Below, one piece after another: positions 52,033 through 60,849 of a DNA stretch of 64,000 bases. The stretch is from Paenibacillus_D sp047238105. Its GTDB lineage: Bacteria > Bacillota > Bacilli > Paenibacillales > Paenibacillaceae. Position 1 is the stretch's first letter. The number at the start of each line of letters is the position of its first letter. Position numbers and translations under genes: made by a program. The stretch is taken from NCBI RefSeq assembly GCF_047238105.1, contig NZ_JBDFMD010000001.1, positions 1,612,001 through 1,676,000 on the forward strand, in the 5' to 3' direction. A model generated the notes under the pieces. It was given only the letters and a program-made list of their open reading frames with translations, did not search any database and was not told the origin of the DNA.

Positions 52033-52363
52033 CTCACCCTTATCGTAAACCGACAGCCACTATTTATCTATCTATCAGAGGTTGCAACCTTGCCATTTTC
52101 CGGTTGCACCTTCGCTTTTTTTGCGTAGCATCGCGATTTTACTCGTTGCAAACACTCGTTAAGCGAGTTTTTGCAGGTGAGATAGCTAGACAGTAATTCT
52201 GTAATCAAACCCATGCAGTTACTAATCCGGGTTGTTGCCTCGCCATTCGAATTCCTCCATCCATTTCCACGAAGGTGCGTTCTACGAAAGGCAGAGCTCG
52301 CCTGTCAGTCGGTCGAATAGCTAGACAAACACAGCCCCTCTTGTTAACCTCGAGTTGCTCCAT
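52033..52363. other. 331-base gap without a gene
   Basis: No open frame with a ribosome binding site was found. It holds the promoter region of the XRE gene, an imperfect hairpin CTCG-TTAAG-CGAG followed by TTTTT (about 52157-52173), and an 11-base direct repeat ATAGCTAGACA (near 52184 and 52316). It was examined for a tRNA end or attR matching 6304-6360; none is present. Confidence 0.5.
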
Positions 52364-53401
52364 TCAATTTTGAAGCAAAGCTTTTGTCAGATTCGAAATT
52401 TCCTCGATGATAAGTCCAGGTTCATGGTGATGCACATAGTGGCCCGCACTATCTAATATTATTTGTTTGCTGTTTGTAGACCATTCCGCCAACGCTTCCT
52501 GAGACTCCGACCACCCCTGGATCGCTTGCTGATTGATTCCCGATGTGAACCAAATTAGCGGAAGATCCCCAAGATGACCGGCCTCGATTACTTTTTTAGC
52601 ATTAGACTGCAGATGCAGCATTTCGTCAATGACGGTGTCATTCGAAAAATTTTTCAAGAACATCGCAAGCTGCAATTTCTTGAGCGACTCAGGAATATGT
52701 TGCCCATCTCCTTCTTCTGGCTGAAGCAAGGTATCGGCAACGGAATCAATATGGGATAGCATACGCAGCACGCCGGTGTTTTTCAACGTTTGCATGATCT
52801 TCTGAGCTGCTTTCGAAGGTGTCTCATAGGTCTCGTAAAATGTTGGATTGCCAGCATCAAGCAGAACAATACCCGCAACTTCTTCCGGGTGTATCTGGGC
52901 AAAGCGAATAGCCTCCAGAGATGCAATGGAATGTGCGACGAAAAGATAAGGGCCCTTCTCTCCGCTCTCGTGCAATAAGGTGTGCAATTCTTGCGTAATG
53001 ATATCAATATCCCTTGGAACCGATGTTTGATCACTCCAGCCATAACCAAAGCGATCATAAACTACCACCCTGGACTGCTCTGAGAGTTTCTCATGCAACG
53101 GGTAGAAATCCACATATGGATTTTCCGTGCCATGTCCCGAAGCCAACACAATGGTCATATCTCCTTCACCTTGTGCGTACACATGCATCTGTTTCTCTTC
53201 AACCTCAACCATTGTGCCCAATGGCGGATATCGGGTGACTTCCGCCTGCTTGCTTCGATCTTGGTAAATGGAACCCGCGACTCCTGACACTACAAGCACC
53301 AACACGATAATCAGCACTACTTTCGGCCATCGCTTCTTAAACAACTTTGATTTTTGTTCTAATGTCATACTCAACCCTACTTTCATTTGTTGTTCGTTCA
53401 T
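52364..53401 (-). CDS. Alpha/beta hydrolase, membrane anchored
   Basis: Up to 345 residues; starts at 53401 or at the internal ATG (MTLEQKSKLF) are both possible. A single membrane helix (VVLIIVLVLVVSGVAGSIY) leads to an extracellular alpha/beta hydrolase: oxyanion region ASGHGTENP, nucleophile elbow FVAHSIASLEAIRF (AxSxA-like), acid residue in VLLDAGNP region or later, His in SAGHYVHHHEP. Members act as esterases, lipases or haloperoxidase-like enzymes. It is divergent from a regulator gene and probably under its control. Confidence 0.8.
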   Translation of the reverse strand: MNEQQMKVGLSMTLEQKSKLFKKRWPKVVLIIVLVLVVSGVAGSIYQDRSKQAEVTRYPPLGTMVEVEEKQMHVYAQGEGDMTIVLASGHGTENPYVDFYPLHEKLSEQSRVVVYDRFGYGWSDQTSVPRDIDIITQELHTLLHESGEKGPYLFVAHSIASLEAIRFAQIHPEEVAGIVLLDAGNPTFYETYETPSKAAQKIMQTLKNTGVLRMLSHIDSVADTLLQPEEGDGQHIPESLKKLQLAMFLKNFSNDTVIDEMLHLQSNAKKVIEAGHLGDLPLIWFTSGINQQAIQGWSESQEALAEWSTNSKQIILDSAGHYVHHHEPGLIIEEISNLTKALLQN

Positions 53402-53429
53402 CCCGTTCCAACGAGCTTCATTTGCAATC

Positions 53430-53475
53430 TTGTCTCAATCATGATATTATCATTATATAAAATAATAATAGATAG
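53430..53475. promoter_or_regulatory. Divergent promoter and AT-rich palindrome (possible ArsR-type operator)
   Basis: A near-symmetrical AT-rich stretch (TATTATCATTATATAAAATAATAATA, 53445-53470, shown here in outline) lies between the hydrolase and the HTH regulator. TTGTCT at 53430-53435 with a TATATA box 18 bases on could be the regulator's promoter. Such placement suggests autoregulation. Confidence 0.4.
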
Positions 53476-53532
53476 TCAAGCAATCCTTATCGTTGCACAT
53501 TCAGCAACCTATACAAATACGAGGTGATACTT

Positions 53533-54084
53533 GTGAAAAAAACCGATTTACTGCTTCATCCTGTACGGATGCGAATCATTCAACAGCTGCTTACGGGAGA
53601 ACCTCAAACCATTATGCAATTGGTGGAAGCGCTTGGGGATGTGCCGCAAGCAACCCTATACCGCCATATGAAGCTAATGCTGGAATCCAACTTGATTGAA
53701 GTTGTCCAAGTCAACAAAATACATGGACAAGAAGAACGCGTCTATGCTGCCGTACAAGAAAATTTGTCCATTTCAGAAAGTGAAGCATACTCCGCATCTC
53801 AAGAGGACCATCTGCGGTACTTCTCCGTCTTCCATGCCAATCTGCTGCAACAAGCAACCGCTTATCTGAGCAAAACACCGGTTGAGCAGTACGCGGCAGA
53901 CGGATTCGGCTACTGGAATGCACCGCTCCATATGACGGATGAAGAGTTTGCATCTTTTGTTGCAAGCATCAATGAATTGCTGGATAAGGTTGCCGCGTAT
54001 AAGCCATCTCCAGAACGTAAAGCACGTCTTTTTGCTTCGATGATGATTCCGCAACCTCAAAAACCAACAAGTAAAGGAGAATAA
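53533..54084 (+). CDS. ArsR-like winged-helix regulator
   Basis: 183 residues from GTG 53533 after GAGGTGAT. The winged helix lies at residues ~5-85 (LLLHPVRMRIIQQLLTGEPQTIMQLVEALGDVPQATLYRHMKLMLESNLIEVV), with a helical C-terminal domain with WNAPLHMTDEEFASF. This is the layout of ArsR/PadR-type regulators of the YdfF-like group. It sits divergent from the hydrolase and is followed at 2 bases by a small gene. Confidence 0.78.
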   Translation: MKKTDLLLHPVRMRIIQQLLTGEPQTIMQLVEALGDVPQATLYRHMKLMLESNLIEVVQVNKIHGQEERVYAAVQENLSISESEAYSASQEDHLRYFSVFHANLLQQATAYLSKTPVEQYAADGFGYWNAPLHMTDEEFASFVASINELLDKVAAYKPSPERKARLFASMMIPQPQKPTSKGE

Positions 54085-54086
54085 CG

Positions 54087-54464
54087 ATGAATACTCAGTT
54101 TTTATTTAACTCTACTGAAGTCGTCTTATCGTTTTCCGGGTTAACAGCCATTACAAGTTTCAAGCGCAAATTGATAATTCCTTATTCCACGATTATGTCC
54201 GTGCAGACAGGGCCATTCCAAGAGCGCGTCACGGCATTGCCAACTGGAGGGGTATCTCTGCCCTTTTATCGGACTGGACGCTTTCTCCATAACGGAAAAC
54301 GCACCTTTATGGCCTACTCGAAACGACATTCAGTCGTCATTCTCGAATTAGCTCCTTCGTCTTTGTACCAGCGTATCGTTGTGGAAACCGAACAGCCTGA
54401 ACAAATCAAGCAAGAGTTAACGGCCCGCTGTCAGCATTTAAGATCTGCTTATTCTGAAACATAA
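54087..54464 (+). CDS. Small conserved protein, PH-domain-like
   Basis: 125 residues, beta-rich with one C-terminal helix, no membrane span. AAAGGAG lies 7 bases before ATG. LIIPYSTIMSVQTGP resembles a bacterial PH-like strand pattern, without certainty. It is co-transcribed with the regulator (2-base gap). Function unknown. Confidence 0.6.
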   Translation: MNTQFLFNSTEVVLSFSGLTAITSFKRKLIIPYSTIMSVQTGPFQERVTALPTGGVSLPFYRTGRFLHNGKRTFMAYSKRHSVVILELAPSSLYQRIVVETEQPEQIKQELTARCQHLRSAYSET

Positions 54465-54639
54465 CTTAACAATTTTCGATAATATGACACGTATGCAAGT
54501 CCGCGTCGACGACCCGTTTGCATCCGTCTATCTGAAGTATATGAATGAAGAAGAAAATTATGGACTGATCCGTAAATTGACAAAAGACTATAGCTGCTAT
54601 ATACTCTTCCTCATTGAAATTGCAAATGGAGGGAATTTT

Positions 54640-55011
54640 TTGATCAAAGCTGGAAAATGGCTATTCTTACTCGTCGGTATAATCGTTTTAGTGTCATGTG
54701 CATCATATTTGGAAGCTGAACCTGAAGAAAAAGAATTTGAATTTGACGGAACTACATTAAACGTGATTCAGAATAGTATTCCAACCGATCTTTTTGCCGA
54801 AGAACGTGAAAATGTGAAGGTAGTGAGAAAACTACACGTTAAAAACGGCTCGGTTGACGCAGACTGGAGCTTGGTCGACAATACGTTGAACTTGAAAGCC
54901 ACTTGTTTTGGTCTAGCAAATTGTGATGCACGATTCGAGGTCTACGTTCCTCTTGATGTGGAAGTTCTCCGCAATGGAAAGCCGACGCAGCTTACCGGAA
55001 AAGCTGAATGA
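54640..55011 (+). CDS. Putative lipoprotein of unknown function
   Basis: 123 residues from TTG 54640, which is preceded by GGAGGG. The N-terminus is KAGKWLFLLVGIIVLVSCASYLE: a hydrophobic signal ending in LVSC, a lipobox-like site. The mature part is acidic with FEFDGTTLNVIQNSIPTDLF and a beta-rich end (FEVYVPLDVEVLRNGKPTQLTGKAE), perhaps DUF4097-like. The frame is open to 54484, but the extra 52 residues have no ribosome binding site and look like a decayed remnant of another gene. Confidence 0.5.
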   Translation: MIKAGKWLFLLVGIIVLVSCASYLEAEPEEKEFEFDGTTLNVIQNSIPTDLFAEERENVKVVRKLHVKNGSVDADWSLVDNTLNLKATCFGLANCDARFEVYVPLDVEVLRNGKPTQLTGKAE

Positions 55012-55132
55012 TCTACAATGTGAATATCAGCCGTGTTTAAGGATTTATTAAAGATTGTAGCAATCTACAAGAAATATAGGAATCGTCAATATGCCATACT
55101 ATTAACTGTCTAATGAAAGGAGTCTTAGAAAC

Positions 55133-55843
55133 ATGGACAATCATACCGCTGAGCGTTTTATACATGAGTTGCAGCAACATCAAAATGAAGCCGATATTGA
55201 AAAAATGAAAAAGTTTTTTAAAGGTTCAGATGAAAACACAAAGTGCTTAGGTCTCAACATGCGCACGGTATTCCAAATTGCTAAGAAATTTACGGATATG
55301 CCTTTACCCGAAGTCGAACAGCTTCTGGAAAGCGATTATTATGAAGTGAGAATGGGCGCCGTGAGCATTATGGATTTTCAGGCCAAGACCAAGAAGCTCC
55401 CGGAGGAACACAGACAAGCTTTGTACGAGCTGTATATACGGAGGCATGATCGAATCAACAACTGGGATTTTGTCGATCGTGCCGCGCCATCTGTAGTCGG
55501 AAACTATTTGCTGGATAAACCGAAGGATAAACTGTACGACATGGCACACTCCTCTGATATTTGGGAACGAAGGACAGCTATGGTAAGTACGTATAGCTTT
55601 ATCAAACAGGGAAACACCGAGGACACCTTTGCCATCGCTGAAATACTGGTAAACGATCCGGAAGAATTAATTAACAAGGCAGTTGGCAGTTTCATTCGTG
55701 AAGCCGGCAAAAAAGACGAAGAAAAGCTGAAGTCTTTCCTGAATAAGCACGCTCGCACCATGCCCAGAACCACCTTAAGGTATGCAATCGAGAAGTTTGA
55801 TAAAAGTACAAGAGACTACTACTTAAATTTAAAGAAGAGTTAG
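55133..55843 (+). CDS. DNA alkylation repair protein (AlkD-like HEAT repeat)
   Basis: 236 residues, entirely helical. The start FIHELQQHQNEADIEKMKKFFKG and the repeats DMPLPEVEQLLESDYYEVRMGAVSIM and NNWDFVDRAAPSVVGNYLLD match the AlkD/AlkC HEAT-like family. The conserved Trp/Asp pair in NNWDFVD is where the damaged base is contacted. It removes positively charged alkylated bases. Good ribosome binding site (AAAGGAG). Stands alone. Confidence 0.82.
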   Translation: MDNHTAERFIHELQQHQNEADIEKMKKFFKGSDENTKCLGLNMRTVFQIAKKFTDMPLPEVEQLLESDYYEVRMGAVSIMDFQAKTKKLPEEHRQALYELYIRRHDRINNWDFVDRAAPSVVGNYLLDKPKDKLYDMAHSSDIWERRTAMVSTYSFIKQGNTEDTFAIAEILVNDPEELINKAVGSFIREAGKKDEEKLKSFLNKHARTMPRTTLRYAIEKFDKSTRDYYLNLKKS

Positions 55844-55886
55844 CCTTTATGATGGAATTGAGCAAGGGAAAGAGGGATAGTAAGTG

Positions 55887-56798
55887 ATGAAGCCATTATC
55901 AGGGAAAGTGGCTTTGGTTGCCGGAGGAACCCGGGGCGCAGGCAGAGGCATCGCAATTGAATTGGGGGCGGCAGGTGCAACCGTCTACGTGACAGGCCGT
56001 ACAACACGGACGAGGCGCTCTGAATACAACCGACCGGAAACGATTGAAGAAACCGCTGAACTCGTTGATCTGGCCGGCGGCACCGGAATTGCGGTGCAAG
56101 TCGATCACCTCGATCCCGTTCAGGTTCAGGCTTTAATCGCAAGAATTGAACGCGAGCAAGGTCAACTGGACATTTTGGTTAACGATATTTGGGGCGGCGA
56201 ATATATGGTGGAGTGGAATGTCCCCGTGTGGGAACATTCATTGGAAAACGGGTTGCGTATGCTCCATCTGGCCATAGACACCCATATCATTACAAGTCAT
56301 TACTCGCTGCCGCTACTCATCCGCAAGCCGGGCGGGCTCGTTGTGGAAGTCACGGACGGCACGAAAGCCTATAATGAAACAAACTACCGGTTGTCGTTAT
56401 TTTACGATTTGGCGAAGAACTCCGTCATCCGAATGGCCAAGTCTTTGGCGCATGAACTTGCCCCCTACCAAGGGAGTGCCCTCTCTGTATCGCCAGGCTG
56501 GCTACGCTCAGAAATCATGCTGGAGGAATACGGCGTAACCGAAGCAAACTGGAAAGATGCGCTCGTCCGCGAACCGCATTTCATCATTTCCGAAACGCCA
56601 CGCTTCATTGGTCGCGGGATCGCGGCATTGGCTAATGATTCACAATCCGCTCGCTGGAGCGGACAATCGACATCAAGCGGTGAGCTTGCCAACGAATACG
56701 GGATAACGGATCTCGACGGCTCACGGCCGGATGCTTGGCGTTACATCGTCGAAGTTCAGGATGCGGGCAAGCCGGCAGATGCTAAGGGGTACCGGTAA
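55887..56798 (+). CDS. Short-chain dehydrogenase/reductase
   Basis: 303 residues from ATG 55887. The NAD(P)-binding motif is GGTRGAGRG near residue 12, followed by VTGRTTRTRR and ILVNDIWGG (the NNAG equivalent). The active site shows YxxxK shifted or missing: YNETNYRLSLFYDLAKNSV, so the Tyr-Lys pair is in FYDLAK. The C-terminus is longer than in classical members (about 250). Substrate unknown. Good AGAGGGA ribosome binding site. Confidence 0.8.
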   Translation: MKPLSGKVALVAGGTRGAGRGIAIELGAAGATVYVTGRTTRTRRSEYNRPETIEETAELVDLAGGTGIAVQVDHLDPVQVQALIARIEREQGQLDILVNDIWGGEYMVEWNVPVWEHSLENGLRMLHLAIDTHIITSHYSLPLLIRKPGGLVVEVTDGTKAYNETNYRLSLFYDLAKNSVIRMAKSLAHELAPYQGSALSVSPGWLRSEIMLEEYGVTEANWKDALVREPHFIISETPRFIGRGIAALANDSQSARWSGQSTSSGELANEYGITDLDGSRPDAWRYIVEVQDAGKPADAKGYR

Positions 56799-56809
56799 AT
56801 CTCAGCCCC

Positions 56810-56839
56810 TTGATTACATTGAGCAGTCTAAGATATACT
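56810..56839 (+). promoter_or_regulatory. Promoter of serS T-box transcript
   Basis: TTGATT (56810-56815), 18 bases, TATACT (56834-56839). The start of transcription should be near 56846. The box begins 12 bases after the SDR stop. Confidence 0.6.
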
Positions 56840-56845
56840 ATAAAA

Positions 56846-57040
56846 ATAATGACATCAGGCCGATGATGAGAATCCAACTCGGAGGCGTTTTCGTCAAGGG
56901 GAAAAGTTCCCCCTAAGTTAACCGGGTCCGCCCGTTACCGTGGAACTGAGTGGATTGAGCAGTTTATGCTGTTCGATCAATTTGGGTGGCACCGCGAGAA
57001 TAGCGCTCTTCGTCCCAATCGGACGAGAGCGCTTTTTATA
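56846..57040 (+). promoter_or_regulatory. T-box riboswitch upstream of serS
   Basis: The leader has the T-box core GGGTGGCACCGCG (56984-56996), a preceding hairpin GATTGAGCAG/CTGTTCGATC, and a terminator AGCGCTCTTCGTCC/GGACGAGAGCGCT (57002-57033) with T-tract. The 5' part is short, without the canonical AGAGAG-type Stem I motifs; a UCC (Ser) triplet at 56873-56875 lies in a small hairpin loop and is a candidate specifier. Uncharged tRNA-Ser would stabilise the antiterminator and switch on serS. Confidence 0.85.
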
Positions 57041-57065
57041 TTCTCATTAAAAGGAGTTCGTTACC

Positions 57066-58343
57066 ATGTTGGACATCAAATGGATTAGGCAAAATCAAGC
57101 GGAAGTGCAAGCCGTCGCGGATCAAAAAGGGATTTCCCTCTCGATCTCTCAATTGGTCGCATACGATGACAGAAGGCGGAGCCTGCTCCAGCAGTTGGAG
57201 CAGCTGCGGCAGGATCGCAACCGGCTAAGCCAGGAGATCAGCGGGTTGATGCGGAGCAATGAGCGTGAGAAGGCTGACCGCAACAAACAGCAGGTGAAGG
57301 AAATCAATCAACGCTTAAGTACCGTGGAAGAGGAACATAAAGAAGTCGAAACCCATTACAGACAGCTCATGCTCCATGTACCCAATGTGGTGTCGCCGGA
57401 TACGCCTGCGGGCAGCTCCGATCATGACAATGTAGAGGTAAGAGGGGCAGGTGAACCGACAAGGTTTGATTTCGAGCCCAAAGATCATGTCGCGCTTGGC
57501 GAGCTCCATCAGATGATCGATATCCCCCGCGGCGTTAAGATCGCCGGCAGCCGCAATTACTATCTTACAGGCATGGGAGCGCTCTTGCACCGGGCGGTCC
57601 AGCAGTTGGCCCTCGATGTGCTCATCCAAAGAGGGTTCACGCTGCTTGAGGTGCCGCTCATGGTCCGGACAGAGGCATTGGTCAATACCGCACACTTCCC
57701 GCTAAGCCAAAGTCAGACGTTCAGGATGGCAGAAGAGGATAAATGGCTGGTGGGTACATCGGAGGTGCCGCTTGTGTCATATTACGACCATGAAATCGTG
57801 GATGTCACCGAGCCCATCCGACTCGCTGCCATCTCAACCTGCTTCCGCAATGAGGTAGGATCGGCAGGAAAAGACGTTCATGGCTTGTACCGGTTGCATC
57901 AGTTCTCAAAGGTTGAGCAAGTCATTTTGTGTGAAGCCAGTTTGGATACATCGGAACAGCTATTGCAAGAGATCACAGCCAATGCGGAAGAGATCCTGTC
58001 GTTGCTTGAGCTGCCTTATCGCGTCATGGCTGTATGCACAGGCGACATGTCTCAAAAAACCTACAAACAATGGGACATCGAAACCTGGATGCCAAGCCGC
58101 CAAGCGTACGGTGAGACTCACTCCGCCTCCAATCTGCTGGATTTTCAAGCCCGTCGTTCGAACATTCGATACCGGAATGCAGACGGCAAGACGCAATTTT
58201 GCTACACCTTGAACAATACTGCCATCGCTTCGCCCCGTATATTGATCCCACTGCTGGAGAATCATCAGCAGGAAGACGGATCCATCCGGATTCCGGAAGC
58301 GTTGCGGAGATACATGCAAGGGCTGGAATTTCTGAAGCCCTGA
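57066..58343 (+). CDS. serS: Seryl-tRNA synthetase, divergent type
   Basis: 425 residues. The N-terminal coiled-coil arm that holds the tRNA-Ser extra arm spans about residues 30-105. The class II motifs are present: motif 2 ISTCFRNEVGSAGKDVHGLYRLHQFSKVE and motif 3 IASPRILIPLLENHQQEDGSI. The pieces LVGTSEVPLVSYY, HSASNLLDFQARRSNIRYR and LNNTAIASPR differ clearly from the well-known B. subtilis SerRS, including a change in the motif 3 start (GRT-like becomes SPR). It is therefore likely a second, paralogous synthetase, perhaps with different inhibitor sensitivity. Ribosome binding site AAAAGGAG; T-box upstream. Confidence 0.85.
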   Translation: MLDIKWIRQNQAEVQAVADQKGISLSISQLVAYDDRRRSLLQQLEQLRQDRNRLSQEISGLMRSNEREKADRNKQQVKEINQRLSTVEEEHKEVETHYRQLMLHVPNVVSPDTPAGSSDHDNVEVRGAGEPTRFDFEPKDHVALGELHQMIDIPRGVKIAGSRNYYLTGMGALLHRAVQQLALDVLIQRGFTLLEVPLMVRTEALVNTAHFPLSQSQTFRMAEEDKWLVGTSEVPLVSYYDHEIVDVTEPIRLAAISTCFRNEVGSAGKDVHGLYRLHQFSKVEQVILCEASLDTSEQLLQEITANAEEILSLLELPYRVMAVCTGDMSQKTYKQWDIETWMPSRQAYGETHSASNLLDFQARRSNIRYRNADGKTQFCYTLNNTAIASPRILIPLLENHQQEDGSIRIPEALRRYMQGLEFLKP

Positions 58344-58400
58344 TAATCTAAGGCAGCCCTTCTGTCCACAGAGGGGCTGTAGGTTTTATGATCACTAGAA

Positions 58401-58910
58401 GTGCGCTTTGATAGGAGGTTGGGAAGCGGACACATCGAGCGAGGGAGTTTGCCCGATGAAAATCTCGATATACTGCCGTCAATCGTGGCCCATGAATTCC
58501 ACCATACCGTCTTGTTTGCGAACGGCAAGTGGGATTTTATGGATATTACTGTTGCCAAATATTTGGCGGTGGAGGGGCTTGCCGAGAGATTTGCTGAGAA
58601 CCTGTACGGCTTTGAATCGCGGCGACCCTGGGTGAATAGATTAGCTTGCGATGAGTTGGAGCAAGCGCGGCGTGTGATTAGGAAAGCGCTTGACGTTAAG
58701 GGGTTCGGTGAAGTACGCAAGTATATGTTCGGAGACCAGGCGAGCTACGAGGGTGCCGAACGTACGGGCATCCCTCCTATAGCGGATATGCCATTGGGTA
58801 CCGTGCTGTTCAGGCCTTCCTAAAGAAGACAGGGGATTTCCGTTGAAGAGGCTGCACTATTGAGCGGAGAAGAAATCATGAAGAATTCAGGATACTTCCA
58901 AAATGTTTAA
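58401..58910 (+). pseudogene. DUF2268-type zinc protease, frameshifted
   Basis: The middle reads GSGHIERGSLPDENLDILPSIVAHEFHHTVLF with the HEFHH zinc motif, then VEGLAERFAENLYG with the third ligand Glu. Upstream the frame is broken (GGW part in another frame near 58411). Downstream at about 58776 the sensible sequence changes frame to YSGYAIGYRAVQAFLKKTG and again near 58838 to ISVEEAALLSGEEIMKNSGYF before the stop at 58908-58910. With three frame changes in 0.5 kb it is a pseudogene of a COG5504-type predicted Zn-dependent protease. A short N-terminus is also lost. Confidence 0.75.
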
Positions 58911-59098
58911 TGTTCCCTTCGTAGTAGAACAACGAATATTGTTCGGTGCAGAATGCGAGAAGCGGCGTTGAAGACCAAATCCGATTGCAGCACCGAAAAG
59001 GAGGATAGCTTGTATGTTCACAAGCCACCCTCTTCCTTTTCATAGACCAATCTTCTTGTCGGCATGAAGTCTCTCTAATACTTTTCCCAATCTACTAG

Positions 59099-59416
59099 TT
59101 ATAAGGAATGGATATCCCCATTCATTTCAAATGGGCAAAGACAGTATCTAGCTGTTCGGTCATTAAATATCTTGCGTAGTAAACGTACTTTAACACACAG
59201 TTCCAGGGTACGATACACCGTTGCCATTCCTAGCTTGGGAAGCTTTCTCTTAGCCGCTAAAAATACCTCTTCCGCCGTTAAAAGCCCTACACCTTTTACT
59301 ACAAATATATTTATTATTGCAGCGCGCTGCTTTGTCCATCTTATACCGCACTGCTCCATTCTTGCTTTCAACTGATCCATATATTGATCTGGCACGGGAG
59401 CCATATTCATCATCAT
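59099..59416 (-). pseudogene. Fur-family regulator, truncated after the DNA-binding domain
   Basis: About 105 residues from ATG 59416, which follows GGGAGGG. The winged helix of Fur/PerR/Zur is clear (MEQCGIRWTKQRAAIINIFVV, TAEEVFLAAKRKLPKLGMATVYRTLELCVK). The dimerisation and metal domain is missing: the protein ends FEMNGDIHSL, where the family would continue with the HHH metal site and CxxC. Sequence beyond the stop (LGKVLERLHADK in another frame) looks like a decayed rest. It is downstream of sufB in the same operon. A short functional repressor form cannot be excluded. Confidence 0.65.
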
Positions 59417-59430
59417 GGAAACCCTCCCTA

Positions 59431-60837
59431 TCACCCGATGCTGCCTTCCATTTCAAACTTGATAAGCCTGTTCATTTCCACTGCGTATTCCATCGGAAGC
59501 TCCTTCGTGAACGGTTCGATGAATCCCATGACAATCATTTGCGTTGCTTCAGCTTCGCTTAAGCCCCGACTCATCAGGTAGAACAGCTGATCTTCTGAAA
59601 CCTTGGAGACGGTGGCTTCGTGCTCAAGCGTAACATTATCATTCATGATCTCATTGTACGGTATCGTGTCCGATGTGGACTCGTTGTCAAGGATCAGCGT
59701 GTCACATTGGATGTTTGCTTTGGAACCGACGGCTTGTCTGCCGAACGAAGCCAATCCTCGGTAGGTCACTTTGCCTCCATGTTTGCTAATCGATTTGGAA
59801 ACAATTGTGGAAGTTGTGTCCGGTGCCAAATGAATCATCTTCGCCCCCGCATCCTGATGCTGATTTTTGCCTGCAACTGCAATAGAAAGCACCATTCCCT
59901 TGGCGCCACGTCCCTTCAGAACAACAGACGGGTATTTCATCGTAAGCTTGGAGCCGATGTTGCCATCCACCCACTCCATGGTTGCATTTTCTTCAGCCAT
60001 TGCCCGCTTTGTAACCAAATTATAAATATTGGGCGCCCAGTTTTGAATCGTTGTGTACCGAACCCGGGCATTCTTCTTGCAAACAATCTCGACGACCGCG
60101 CTATGCAGAGAATTCGTACTGTATACCGGCGCTGTACAGCCCTCCACATAATGCACAAAGCTGTCTTCATCCGCAATGATCAACGTGCGTTCAAACTGAC
60201 CCATATTTTCTGAATTGATGCGAAAATACGCCTGCAGCGGAACTTCACATTTCACTCCTTTGGGCACATAAATGAGGCTGCCTCCCGACCAAACAGCACT
60301 GTTAAGAGCAGCAAATTTATTGTCGCTTGCAGGGACAACTCGACCAAAATACGCTTTGAATATCTCAGGGTGCTCACGCAATGCGGTATCCGTATCAGTA
60401 AAAATAACGCCCTGTTTCTCCAAATCTTCCTGCATGCTGTGATAAACAACCTCTGACTCATACTGCGCCGATACGCCCGCTAAAAATTTTTGTTCCGCCT
60501 CCGGAATGCCCAGCTTACCGAAGGTCTCTTTAATTTCGGAAGGTACCTCTTCCCACGTTTTCCCCTGTTTTTCCGAGGGACGCACATAATATTGAATGTC
60601 GTCAAAATCCAGATCGTCCAGCTTGCCTCCCCAATTGGGGAGGGGCATTTCTTTGAATTGCTCCAGTGAATTCAGCCGGAATTGGAGCATCCAATCCGGT
60701 TCGTTCTTGATTTTGGAAATGGTGCGCACGATTTCCGCCGTAAGCCCCTTCCCGGATTGAAATACGGCCTTATGCTCGTCGCGGAATCCGAACTTGTACG
60801 CTTCGATCTCCGGCATTGTCTTGGTCATCGTTGTCAT
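59431..60837 (-). CDS. sufB: Fe-S cluster assembly scaffold protein SufB
   Basis: 468 residues, the normal length. The family's core is present, with YSTNSLHSAVVEIVCKKNARVRYTTIQNWAPN and SKSISKHGGKVTYRGL, and the C-terminal NEIMNDNVTLEHEATVSKVSEDQLFYLMSRGLSEAEA. The conserved Cys near the assembly site is in ANIQCDTLI. It forms the SufBC2D complex with the two upstream gene products. The gene order is ABC exporter, sufC, sufD, sufB; sufS and sufU, which normally lie between D and B in Firmicutes, are missing. Confidence 0.9.
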   Translation of the reverse strand: MTTMTKTMPEIEAYKFGFRDEHKAVFQSGKGLTAEIVRTISKIKNEPDWMLQFRLNSLEQFKEMPLPNWGGKLDDLDFDDIQYYVRPSEKQGKTWEEVPSEIKETFGKLGIPEAEQKFLAGVSAQYESEVVYHSMQEDLEKQGVIFTDTDTALREHPEIFKAYFGRVVPASDNKFAALNSAVWSGGSLIYVPKGVKCEVPLQAYFRINSENMGQFERTLIIADEDSFVHYVEGCTAPVYSTNSLHSAVVEIVCKKNARVRYTTIQNWAPNIYNLVTKRAMAEENATMEWVDGNIGSKLTMKYPSVVLKGRGAKGMVLSIAVAGKNQHQDAGAKMIHLAPDTTSTIVSKSISKHGGKVTYRGLASFGRQAVGSKANIQCDTLILDNESTSDTIPYNEIMNDNVTLEHEATVSKVSEDQLFYLMSRGLSEAEATQMIVMGFIEPFTKELPMEYAVEMNRLIKFEMEGSIG

Positions 60838-60849
60838 CCTCCTTCGTTA

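Noticed and set aside
52140..52180. Terminator CTCG-TTAAG-CGAG-TTTTT in the 52.1 kb gap
   Set aside because: Stem is only four base pairs and no plus-strand gene precedes it.
54484..54639. N-terminal 52 codons of the open frame before the lipoprotein
   Set aside because: No ribosome binding site and no sensible join to the signal peptide that begins at 54640; likely a remnant.
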